Shown here piece by piece: positions 15,224 through 23,181 of a stretch of 56,389 nucleotides of DNA. The notes under the pieces are model-generated. The model worked only from the letters and a program-made list of their open reading frames with translations. It was not told the DNA's origin and ran no database searches. The DNA is from an uncultured Verrucomicrobia subdivision 3 bacterium (GTDB taxonomy: Bacteria; Verrucomicrobiota; Verrucomicrobiia; Limisphaerales; UBA11358): positions 1 through 56,389 of the forward strand of contig CAIQWB010000007.1 of NCBI GenBank assembly GCA_903875465.1, given 5' to 3'. The translations under genes were made by a program, and so were the position numbers. Position 1 is the stretch's first letter. Each line of letters begins with the position of its first letter.

Positions 15224-16750
15224 TCACGCTTTGGCTTCTGGATCATTTGGTCCCATCGCTTTTTTAAGCGCGGGAACTTGTTCCATGAGTTTCTCAAATT
15301 TCACCCCGGTTAGGCTTTCAATGATCGGCGGCAGTTGGCTGATAATGGTGGTCACGTCGCTGGTTAATTTGCTGGCTCCGCCGCCCGGTCCGTTGCCGGC
15401 ATTGATAATAACCATCTTCTCGGTCTTGGAAAGCGGCTCGCTGATTTTGCCGGCAACTTCAGGCAGCACACGCATGATCATTTCGATAACAGCCGCCTCA
15501 TTGTATTGCTTGAACGATTCCGCCTTGACGCGCATCGCTTCGGCGGTGGCTTTCCCTTGCGCTTCAATTACAGCGGCTTCGGCCAAGCCGCGGGCCCGGT
15601 TGGCATCGGCTTCGGCCAACCCAGTGGCTTTCACGACATCAGCGCTGGCAAAACCAGTGGCCTTGGTGGCTGAAGCCGTGCCGGAAGCCTCGGTTTCCAA
15701 TTGAAATTTACGGGCATTCGCCAGCGTTTCCACCCGGTAACGTTCGGCATCGGCGGGCTTCTGTACGGTAGCTTCCAATTCGCGCTGCCGACGTAATATT
15801 TCCTGCTGTTGCAATTCAATCTGCTTTTGCTTTTCCACAATGCTGACCTGGACTTCCTCAGCCTTGACGAGTTGACCAGTTTTGAATTTTTGGAGATCGT
15901 AGGCCAGGTCGGCCTGGGCTTTTTGCACGTTAACTGTGGCTTGGTATTGGGCCACGTTGGATTGATAATCGCGTTGAGCTTCCGCAATCTTAGTGTCCGC
16001 CGCGAACTGGGCCTCCTGCCCGGCCTGTTTGGCCTGCGCAGAACGAATTTGCGAATCCCGGTCAGCCTCGGCCTGAGCGATGACGGCGTCCCGCTTGACC
16101 TGGGCAATCCGTGGTTTGCCGAGGGCGTCCAGGTAACCCTGGGTATCGCGAATATCGCGGATGGTGAAGCTGACAATCGTCAACCCCATGTTCGCCATGT
16201 CGCCAGCCGCCACCTCCTGCACCTTGGAGGCGAAGGCATCCCGGTTCTGGTAAATTTCCTCCACCGTCATGGTGCCGAGAATTGCACGCAAATGGCCTTC
16301 GAGGGTTTGCATGGCGATGTTCCTGATATCATCCACGCCCTTGCTCAAAAACTGCTCTGCCGCTGTGGCAATGGATATGTCATCGCCCTTGACCTTGATC
16401 TGAGCCACGCCATCTACTTTCACTGGCACCCCCTTGCTGGTATAAACCTCAGGGGTCTGCACATCAATGGTGAGCAGTTCCAGCGACAGGATGTCCACCT
16501 TTTCAAAGATCGGCCAGACGAAACGGCCGCCACCCTTGACGATGCGAAAGCCCACTTCGCGGGTGGTGCCATCGGCCTCCAGCATGGTGCGCTTTTTCCC
16601 GGAGATTACCAGCACCTGATTGGGCCCGCTTTTCGTATAGCGACTGGCATAAATGATGACAAAGACGAAGAAGACGAACAGGATGGCGGCGACGCCTAGG
16701 ATGATCGTCGTCAGCACCGGAATTTCCGCCAGCATGGGGGTGACAGTCAT
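15224..16750 (-). CDS. flotillin-family SPFH/band 7 protein
   Basis: A 508-residue flotillin (FloT/YqiK-like) that organises functional membrane microdomains. There is an N-terminal membrane helix (about residues 11-34), an SPFH domain (about 35-215), then a long coiled coil rich in Ala/Glu/Gln with EAEASG- and AEA-like repeats, and a Gly-rich GPGGGASK near the C-terminus. It follows the NfeD-like gene by 38 nt in the classic NfeD-flotillin operon. Length and layout match the family. Confidence 0.95.
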   Translation of the reverse strand: MTVTPMLAEIPVLTTIILGVAAILFVFFVFVIIYASRYTKSGPNQVLVISGKKRTMLEADGTTREVGFRIVKGGGRFVWPIFEKVDILSLELLTIDVQTPEVYTSKGVPVKVDGVAQIKVKGDDISIATAAEQFLSKGVDDIRNIAMQTLEGHLRAILGTMTVEEIYQNRDAFASKVQEVAAGDMANMGLTIVSFTIRDIRDTQGYLDALGKPRIAQVKRDAVIAQAEADRDSQIRSAQAKQAGQEAQFAADTKIAEAQRDYQSNVAQYQATVNVQKAQADLAYDLQKFKTGQLVKAEEVQVSIVEKQKQIELQQQEILRRQRELEATVQKPADAERYRVETLANARKFQLETEASGTASATKATGFASADVVKATGLAEADANRARGLAEAAVIEAQGKATAEAMRVKAESFKQYNEAAVIEMIMRVLPEVAGKISEPLSKTEKMVIINAGNGPGGGASKLTSDVTTIISQLPPIIESLTGVKFEKLMEQVPALKKAMGPNDPEAKA

Positions 16751-16788
16751 AGGATTGTAAGGTTTATGAAATAAAACTGAGGCAAGGT

Positions 16789-17343
16789 TCAGGAAACCGG
16801 TTCGACAAAAAACTGGGAGCCAACGATGCGGGTGATTTTAACGGTCTGGCCGTTGGCCACGGGCTGACCGTGTTCTTCGCGCGCTGGGGCCGAGTAACGC
16901 GAACCTGCTTGCGTGTAAGAAATCTCCCCCACCCCATTCACGGGAATCGGCGAAACAATGGCCGCCCGCTGGCCGACCAGTTGGGATACCCGTGATTCAC
17001 TAGATCCTTCGGTGCGCTTGAACATGGCGTTAAATAACCACAGCACCACCACGGCCACCGCCAGACCACCCACAAAGGCCAGCGGAGAATTCACCCAGGG
17101 ACTGCTGGTGGCTTTGATGTTGCTCAGGATGAGGCCAAAAGCGCCAAAGGCAGTGATAAATGTTGCCAGCACGGTGGGGCTCAACAGCGAAATTCCTGGA
17201 ACTCCGTCGCTTCCCAAACCGCTATCGGCCTGGCCAGCTGTACCCACTGGAGCTTCGCCATGACCGCCGAAAAGATGACCCGCCACAGCGCTAAACAAGG
17301 TGAAGATCAATCCAGCAACCAAGCAGATAATGTAGATGATCAT
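16789..17343 (-). CDS. NfeD-like membrane protein (YqiJ type)
   Basis: A 184-residue membrane protein with three predicted helices (residues about 3-24, 55-78 and 88-108) and a C-terminal OB-fold domain (SQLVGQRAAIVSPIPVNGVGEISYTQAGSR and following). NfeD-OB proteins partner with flotillins. The protease domain of long NfeD is missing, as expected for the YqiJ subtype. It is the first gene of the NfeD-flotillin-PLDc_N-carbonic anhydrase run; the 250 bp before it are shared with a divergent HTH gene. Confidence 0.9.
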   Translation of the reverse strand: MIIYIICLVAGLIFTLFSAVAGHLFGGHGEAPVGTAGQADSGLGSDGVPGISLLSPTVLATFITAFGAFGLILSNIKATSSPWVNSPLAFVGGLAVAVVVLWLFNAMFKRTEGSSESRVSQLVGQRAAIVSPIPVNGVGEISYTQAGSRYSAPAREEHGQPVANGQTVKITRIVGSQFFVEPVS

Positions 17344-17593
17344 AATTGACTCACTGGTTATTGCTGTACTGAGCTAAGACCCAACCCTGCGGAATTGCAA
17401 GCACAAAAGCAAAACTTATACGCAGCGCGTCCTTAAACGCAAAGCCATTAAACCCCCTTTGCCAGCGGCATTCATTTACAATATCCGGACTAATTTATAA
17501 CGGAACCTTAATTTGATGTCTGGCGAATCTTGGGGCGTCATCCTAACGCCTTACGGCTTTACTTTCCCCCTGCCCTTGCGCCATTTTGCCAAC

Positions 17594-18061
17594 ATGCAAT
17601 CCTACGAGTTGTTGCGAGAAGTATTTGTCAGGACCCCGCCCAAACAGGTGGCCGCCGCCCTCGGCCTGTCCCCTTCGATGCTCTACAAATGGGCTGAGCC
17701 ACCCGACCACGCGGCGGGCAGCGGAACCGTCAACCCCCTGGACCGTTTGGAAGCCTTGGTGAAAAGCACTGGTGATGAGCGTCTCGTCCAATGGGTATGC
17801 CAGCATGCCGGTGGATTTTTCATCAGGAACCCCCGTAATGCCCCACATCCCAACCTGCTGATGCCAGCAACGAACCAGATTGTACAGGAATTTGCCGAAT
17901 TATTACACGTCATTGCCGCCGCCACAGCTGATGAAAAAATCACTCCCACGGAGGCCCGCCAGATTCGCACCCGCTGGGAGGAACTCAAAACGGTGACGGA
18001 GGGCTTTGTGGCCTGCTGCGAAGAAGGCAATTTCGGACCTCTGCGACAGGCTCACAAATAA
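17594..18061 (+). CDS. HTH (phage CII/Cox-like) DNA-binding protein of unknown role
   Basis: A 155-residue protein. The first 60 residues resemble the phage regulatory CII-like HTH: SYELLREVFVRTPPKQVAAALGLSPSMLYKWAEP. The remainder is mainly helical, with a conserved-looking WVCQHAGGFFIRNP patch. The ATG at 17594 is preferred; the upstream extension from 17513 encodes a Pro/Phe-rich stretch that does not fit. It stands alone and divergent from the NfeD operon. There are no other phage genes nearby, so it may be a chromosomal regulator rather than a prophage remnant. Confidence 0.7.
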   Translation: MQSYELLREVFVRTPPKQVAAALGLSPSMLYKWAEPPDHAAGSGTVNPLDRLEALVKSTGDERLVQWVCQHAGGFFIRNPRNAPHPNLLMPATNQIVQEFAELLHVIAAATADEKITPTEARQIRTRWEELKTVTEGFVACCEEGNFGPLRQAHK

Positions 18062-18180
18062 TTCCAATCGGTTTCTGCGGCCCCCACAGCCGAATAATTC
18101 GCAGGCAGGCCATGGCCATGAGTGGAACATTCGAGCAACGGGCAAACAGCTCCCGGCCGCCTCGTGCTTAACGACTTAGG

Positions 18181-19431
18181 CTAAAAGGCCGGTGGAATAA
18201 CCCAACGGCCATCAATCATCGCACAGTGCACTGGGCCAGTATGGGCGATGATGGCCGCATGGACCCCGGCCTTTTTGCCGGAATAGGGGATGGCAATGAA
18301 ATCAGCCTGGGCACGGGGAGTCACTTCTCCAATTTTACCAGCCATCCCGAGGGCCCGGGCGCCATTGATGGTGGCCATGCGCAGGATGTGCTCTGGTCGC
18401 AAGGCGGGATCCTTGGACGCTAGCTGGCGCATTTCTTCAAACATGTCCAGACCGAGCTTTTGCCGGCCGGTTTTGCGCATGGTGGCAAGGCTATCGGTGC
18501 CGAGACATACGTTAACACCCGCCCGTTCCAGGCTCGCGCGCTGAAATGGTGAATGACGGAAGTATTCATGACTGCGCGGACAATGAACCACATGAACCTG
18601 GTGCTGGCCCAGCAGTTGGGCATCGCCCCGGGCCAGGTAATTAACATGAATGGCCAGCAGGTGATCGCTGAGGAGCCCATGACGGGCCAAATGCTGAACG
18701 GGCGAGCCAAGACCACAATCAGAATTGTCGCGTTCATTTCGACGCAGCCAGTCATGCATGGCTCCCCGGCCGTGCCGGAACATATCATATTCCTGCTCGG
18801 ATTCGGCCACATGCGTGCACACCCGCCAGCCACGCTTGCGGGCCAGCCGGCCGGTCAGCCGCAGCAACTCGGCCCGGGTGGAATAGGGCGCATGCGGGGA
18901 AAGTCCCAGCCGATTGCGCGAGTGGGAGAGCGACTGGATTGTATCCACTGCTTCATGCAATATTTCCGAAGGCTCCCGTCGTGCTTTGATGCCGGTCATT
19001 TCCAAGAAGGACAATATGCGCAGAGGTGTGGCATCCCACACCTCCGGTAACAAATCGGGCATCGCCTCAACATCGGCCACGGTGGTGGTGCCACTTTTCA
19101 GCAGCATGTGGGCACCATTCAGCCAGGACGCAGCATAATCGGAGTAGCTCCAGCTGGCCTTGGCTGCCGTGATCAGGGGAATCCAGTCCAGGAAAGTTTT
19201 GGGCGGGGGCAGTTGCCCACCCATGTCGGTATAATCAAGATGACAATGGGCATTAACGAGCCCGGGCAGCAAAACAACATCTTTTAAATCCACCAAACGA
19301 CGACGGGTGGCTTGGGACCGCAATTCGCGCCAGGTACCCACGGCGCGAATTCGATTTCCAGCCAATAACACCGCGCCATCCTCGATGGGTGGCCGGGAGA
19401 GGCAAACTACCGCACGGGCTCGAATAATCAC
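18181..19431 (-). CDS. amidohydrolase (TRZ/ATZ, aminodeoxyfutalosine/cytosine deaminase-like)
   Basis: A 416-residue metal-dependent hydrolase of the amidohydrolase superfamily. Metal motifs are HCHLDYT near residue 62, HAPYS near 200, THVAESEQE near 227 and GTDS near 315; a PRSH motif is also present. This pattern fits deaminases of nucleoside-like substrates; aminodeoxyfutalosine deaminase of the futalosine menaquinone route is one candidate, S-adenosylhomocysteine or cytosine deaminase others. No other menaquinone genes are in view. It follows the hibernation factor gene by 16 nt, so the two may share a transcript, although their functions are unrelated. Confidence 0.85.
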   Translation of the reverse strand: MIIRARAVVCLSRPPIEDGAVLLAGNRIRAVGTWRELRSQATRRRLVDLKDVVLLPGLVNAHCHLDYTDMGGQLPPPKTFLDWIPLITAAKASWSYSDYAASWLNGAHMLLKSGTTTVADVEAMPDLLPEVWDATPLRILSFLEMTGIKARREPSEILHEAVDTIQSLSHSRNRLGLSPHAPYSTRAELLRLTGRLARKRGWRVCTHVAESEQEYDMFRHGRGAMHDWLRRNERDNSDCGLGSPVQHLARHGLLSDHLLAIHVNYLARGDAQLLGQHQVHVVHCPRSHEYFRHSPFQRASLERAGVNVCLGTDSLATMRKTGRQKLGLDMFEEMRQLASKDPALRPEHILRMATINGARALGMAGKIGEVTPRAQADFIAIPYSGKKAGVHAAIIAHTGPVHCAMIDGRWVIPPAF

Positions 19432-19447
19432 CAGGCAGCTCCGTTAC

Positions 19448-19801
19448 TCACTCTTCGGCTTCTTGTTTGGATTTCTTCAGCTTCGCGGCCACCTTGTGTT
19501 TGTCGGCCTTTACTTTGCTGTGGCGGGTGCGAATTTGGGTTTGAATTTTCTTCGTCACCCGGTCAATCGCCGCGTAAAGATCGCTTTCAGTGTCTTCGGC
19601 AAACAAGTCCGGGCCGCGCAAGCTCAACCGAATCGAGCAGCTAAATTGCTTCTTAGAAACCTTGGTATGATCATGCTCCAGGGTCACCCGCGCATCAATG
19701 GCGCGCTTGTCAAAATGTTCAAGCTTTTCTATCCGGCCGATGACGTGGTCCTCAATTGCCTGAGTTAGCGTCACATTATGTGTGGAGAGAATCAGTTTCA
19801 T
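19448..19801 (-). CDS. hpf: ribosome hibernation promoting factor (short HPF/RaiA)
   Basis: A 117-residue short-form HPF that binds the 30S decoding region in stationary phase. Conserved features are MKLILSTHNVTLT at the start, VTLEHD in strand 2, and DLYAAIDRVTKKIQTQIRTRHSK around residue 75-97. The tail is Lys-rich. The long-form dimerisation domain is absent. It is divergent from rpoN with 120 bp between the starts. In many Proteobacteria hpf lies directly downstream of rpoN; here the association is kept but inverted. Confidence 0.93.
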   Translation of the reverse strand: MKLILSTHNVTLTQAIEDHVIGRIEKLEHFDKRAIDARVTLEHDHTKVSKKQFSCSIRLSLRGPDLFAEDTESDLYAAIDRVTKKIQTQIRTRHSKVKADKHKVAAKLKKSKQEAEE

Positions 19802-19921
19802 GTCTTCAAGATGCTAGCGGGTCAAAACAAAATCCAGTTTTTCCTTCAAAATTTGCCAGCAGAGCGAAAATCATGCCAATTTTCTTGGAGCTGGCGAATC
19901 ATTTTGATACTTTTTGGGCCC

Positions 19922-21421
19922 GTGGGACCTGGTTTACAACTATCTCAGCGACTCAGCCAAACACTGGTTTTGTCGCCGCAAATGCAGCAATCGCTCGCCT
20001 TGCTTCAAGCTCCAACCCTGGAACTCAAAGCCTTGGTGGAACAGGAGCTGCAGCAAAATCCTGTCCTCGAGGAAGTTTCCCATGAGGATGGCGACCTGCG
20101 CGAAAAATCCGAGCGGGATTCGGATGAAATTGCGGCGGCTCCGGATGCGGCGGAACCGCCGCAGGATGTCATTCTCGATCCGGCAGTGGATGTATCCGCC
20201 GAGGGGCCAGTGGATGATTTTCAGGCGGAGTTTGAAAAGCTTATTCAAATGGATCAGGACTGGCGCGATCATTTTGCCCAGACCAACATCCCTATTCGCC
20301 AGTCCGCTGAAGATGAGGAACGCCGGCAGTTCATGTTTGACTCGCTCACCGCCGGCACTTCTCTGGCCGAATACCTCATGGACCAGTTGCGCGAGGCGAG
20401 TCTGAATGCCAAGCAGCGGGAATTGGGGGAATTGATCATTGGGAATATTGATGATTTTGGTTATCTGAAAGCCACGCTGGAGGAACTGGCAACCATGGGT
20501 AATGCGCCGGTGGAGCAACTGGCCGGGCTGCTCAAACTAATCCAAACATTCGACCCGGTGGGCGTGGGGGCGCGGGATTTGCGGGAATGCTTGATGTTGC
20601 AGTTGGAGCGCGCCGGGTTGCAGGACACCCTGGAATATCGCATTGTCCGCGATTTCATGGAGGCGCTGGGCAGACGCAAAATCCCCGATATCGCCCGCGG
20701 GACTGACCAGGAAATTGAGGATGTTCAAGAATCCCTGGCTCGCATTGGCCGCCTGGAACCGCGCCCGGGGCGGGCTTTTCTGCCGGATACCCAGCAGTTT
20801 GTCCTGCCCGAGGTGTTTGTGCAAAAGTCGGGCGACGAATTCGTCGTCACGACCAACGATGAACAAATCCCGCATCTGCGCATCAGCAATGTTTACAAGG
20901 ACCTCATGTCCCAGGGGGAGAATGCCGCTGAGGTTAAAAACTACATTCGCGAAAAGATCCGAGCCGGGAATTTTTTGATTAAAAGCCTGCATCAGCGCCA
21001 GCAGACGATTTTGAATATTGGCCGTGAAATAGTGAAACGGCAGCATGACTTTATGGAAAAAGGGGTGGCGCATCTCAAGCCTCTCACGATGGTGCAGGTC
21101 GCGGAGGTCGTGGGCGTGCATGAGACCACGGTCAGTCGGGCGGTCTCCGGCAAGTACATGCAAACTCCCCAGGGCATCTTCGAGATGAAGTATTTTTTCA
21201 CGAGCGGACTCCAGTCGTCCTCGGGCGAAAATATTTCCAACACCAGCGTGAAGGACATGATCGCGGATATTTTCAAAGCGGAGGACCTCTCCCATCCGCT
21301 GTCCGACCAGGATGTCGTCAAAATGGTCGCGGAAAAGGGCATTGTGATTGCCCGGCGGACGGTGGCTAAATATCGCACCGAGCTGAATATTCTCCCCTCC
21401 AATCTGCGCAAAGTTTATTGA
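19922..21421 (+). CDS. rpoN: RNA polymerase sigma-54 factor
   Basis: A 499-residue sigma-54. Region I begins LQLSQRLSQTLVLSPQMQQSLALLQ, a Gln/Leu-rich activator-interacting motif. An acidic region II follows (about residues 60-100), then the core-binding domain, an HTH near LTMVQVAEVVGVHETTVSRAV, and the RpoN box ARRTVAKYR near residues 477-485. I chose GTG at 19922 because it places region I at the extreme N-terminus; a frame open from 19778 would add 48 residues that resemble nothing. Sigma-54 needs ATP-dependent bEBP activators; none lies here. Confidence 0.95.
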   Translation: MGPGLQLSQRLSQTLVLSPQMQQSLALLQAPTLELKALVEQELQQNPVLEEVSHEDGDLREKSERDSDEIAAAPDAAEPPQDVILDPAVDVSAEGPVDDFQAEFEKLIQMDQDWRDHFAQTNIPIRQSAEDEERRQFMFDSLTAGTSLAEYLMDQLREASLNAKQRELGELIIGNIDDFGYLKATLEELATMGNAPVEQLAGLLKLIQTFDPVGVGARDLRECLMLQLERAGLQDTLEYRIVRDFMEALGRRKIPDIARGTDQEIEDVQESLARIGRLEPRPGRAFLPDTQQFVLPEVFVQKSGDEFVVTTNDEQIPHLRISNVYKDLMSQGENAAEVKNYIREKIRAGNFLIKSLHQRQQTILNIGREIVKRQHDFMEKGVAHLKPLTMVQVAEVVGVHETTVSRAVSGKYMQTPQGIFEMKYFFTSGLQSSSGENISNTSVKDMIADIFKAEDLSHPLSDQDVVKMVAEKGIVIARRTVAKYRTELNILPSNLRKVY

Positions 21422-21437
21422 GTTTCTCCGGTCGGTT

Positions 21438-21460
21438 GGCGTCCCGTTCCGGGCGACGCC
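21438..21460. terminator. hairpin between convergent rpoN and def
   Basis: GGCGTC pairs with GACGCC; the inner bases CCG/CGG can extend the stem. There is no U-tract on either side, so it may be a weak bidirectional terminator or a repeat. Confidence 0.35.
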
Positions 21461-21574
21461 ATATCCTAATCTGGCTTAAGGGTCTCCGTCGGCAACCTTG
21501 AATGACAGCCTGACTGGCCCAGCGGGTTAAGCAACCGGTCTACCGACGATCATCCGCAGGACTAGCCAACCGAA

Positions 21575-22150
21575 CTACTTCTTCGCCGATTTCAATTCCG
21601 CCTTGGTTTGCACCTGCAAATCGTCCAATTCGGGTTTTAGGTCCGCCTTGGTTTGTTTGTCCATGCGATCGATGAACAAGAGCCCGTTCAAGTGGTCGGT
21701 TTCGTGCTGCACGGCGCGGGCCAGGAGGCCGCCGCAGCGGAATTCAATGAGCTGGCCTTTTTGATTCAAGGCTTTGACATCCACGATTCCAGGGCGCTCG
21801 ATGTCCGCGTAAATTTCGGGGAAGCTCAGGCAGCCCTCGCCGCCCTTGGCAATTTCGCCCGCCGGGGTGACCTCGGGATTGATTAACACCAAAGGCATGA
21901 GGGCGGAAACATCCGTGGGCTGGCCGTGGAGTTCCAAGGTGGAGGGGCGGTCGGTGATGCCGGTGACATCAATCACGGTTAATTGCAAGGCATGGCCCAC
22001 CTGCTGGGCGGCCAGCCCCACACCGTGGTTGGCTTCCATGGTTTCAAACATGTCCTGAACGAGCGTCAGGATTTCCGGGGTGATGTTTTCAATCCGCGCG
22101 CCTTTTTTGCGCAATACCGGATGGCCGTATTTAACAATGGGGAGGATCAT
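21575..22150 (-). CDS. def: peptide deformylase
   Basis: A 191-residue peptide deformylase removing the N-formyl group of new proteins. Motif 1 is GVGLAAQQVG (residues 43-52), motif 2 EGCLSFP (105-111, metal ligand Cys107) and motif 3 HETDHLNG (149-156, His149, Glu150, His153). Motif 2 has Phe where most enzymes have Val (EGCLSVP), a tolerated change in some lineages. It is 15 nt downstream of parB on the same strand, so it probably shares its transcript with parB and perhaps the ABC exporter. Confidence 0.95.
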   Translation of the reverse strand: MILPIVKYGHPVLRKKGARIENITPEILTLVQDMFETMEANHGVGLAAQQVGHALQLTVIDVTGITDRPSTLELHGQPTDVSALMPLVLINPEVTPAGEIAKGGEGCLSFPEIYADIERPGIVDVKALNQKGQLIEFRCGGLLARAVQHETDHLNGLLFIDRMDKQTKADLKPELDDLQVQTKAELKSAKK

Positions 22151-22165
22151 GGCGTGTGGGGGGCT

Positions 22166-23089
22166 TCAGTCAACCTGCACATTGAGCAGTTGTAAAATGC
22201 GTTCAAGGTCGTCATCGGTGAAGAAGGCAATTTCCACCGCGCCCCTGCCCTGACTATAGCGGAGATTGATTTTCGTGCCAAAACGTTCGCGCAATTTATC
22301 TTCCAGACGCGCCACGTGCGGGTCCCCGGCCACCGGGGCGATGGTTTCCAAGGTACGACTTTTGGGGTCGGACGGCCGCTGCCATTTGGCCACCAAACCT
22401 TCGGTTTGGCGGACGTTCAGACCTTCTTTTAGGACGCGTTCGGCGGCGGGCAGGCGCAAGCTTTCATCCGCCAGGCCAAGAATTACCTTGGCGTGACCGA
22501 CAGAGAGCCGGCCATCCCGGATATAACCCAGAACCGGGGCGGGTAATTTGAGCAAGCGGGTGGCGTTGGCCACCGCGGTGCGGCTCTTGCCGACTTTGAG
22601 CGCCACTTCCTCCTGGGTGAGCTGAAACTGATCGGCGAGCTGGGCGTAACCGAGGGCTTCTTCCACCGCATTGAGATTCTCACGTTGCAGATTCTCGATG
22701 AGCGCCAGCTCCAGCACCGTGCGGTCATCGGCCTCGCGGCTGATAATCGGTACTTCCGCCAGTTGCAGCAACTGGGCGGCACGCCAGCGGCGCTCCCCGG
22801 CGATCAATTCGAAAAAGCCGTTGCGCTCGCGCACAATGAGCGGCTGCACGATGCCCTGCTCCCGAATGGAATCCGCCAGTTCGCGGAGGGAATCCTCGGA
22901 AAAATCCTTGCGCGGTTGCAACGCGGAGGCCTGGATGCGGTTCAAGGGCACCCGTTGCACCCGTTCCCGGAGATCGGGAGCTGGTGCCGGTGCTGTGATT
23001 TGCGGGGATGCCACCGGCGCGGGTTGACCGACAGTAGGGCTGCCACCCAACAATGCGCCGAGACCACGCCCCAAAGCAGGTTTCGCCAT
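22166..23089 (-). CDS. parB: chromosome-partitioning protein ParB/Spo0J
   Basis: A 307-residue ParB-family CTPase and DNA clamp that binds parS. It begins MAKPALGRGLGALLGG, as in many ParB proteins, and has box I (VQPLIVRERNGFFELIAGERRWRAAQL), box II (IENLQRENLNAVEEALGYAQL), an HTH (LTQEEVALKVGKSRTAVANATRLL) and a C-terminal dimer domain. The ATG at 23089 is preferred over an upstream ATG at 23143, which adds 18 unrelated residues. No parA lies beside it, although ParA-ParB pairs are usual. I found no perfect 16-bp parS in the window. Confidence 0.94.
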   Translation of the reverse strand: MAKPALGRGLGALLGGSPTVGQPAPVASPQITAPAPAPDLRERVQRVPLNRIQASALQPRKDFSEDSLRELADSIREQGIVQPLIVRERNGFFELIAGERRWRAAQLLQLAEVPIISREADDRTVLELALIENLQRENLNAVEEALGYAQLADQFQLTQEEVALKVGKSRTAVANATRLLKLPAPVLGYIRDGRLSVGHAKVILGLADESLRLPAAERVLKEGLNVRQTEGLVAKWQRPSDPKSRTLETIAPVAGDPHVARLEDKLRERFGTKINLRYSQGRGAVEIAFFTDDDLERILQLLNVQVD

Positions 23090-23181
23090 GTCACCAGAGT
23101 GTCGCAGCAACGCGCGGTTGTCAATGTGAAGCGTTTGGGGCATGGCGGAAACTCCCCGATGCCAACTTCATCATTCGCTGC

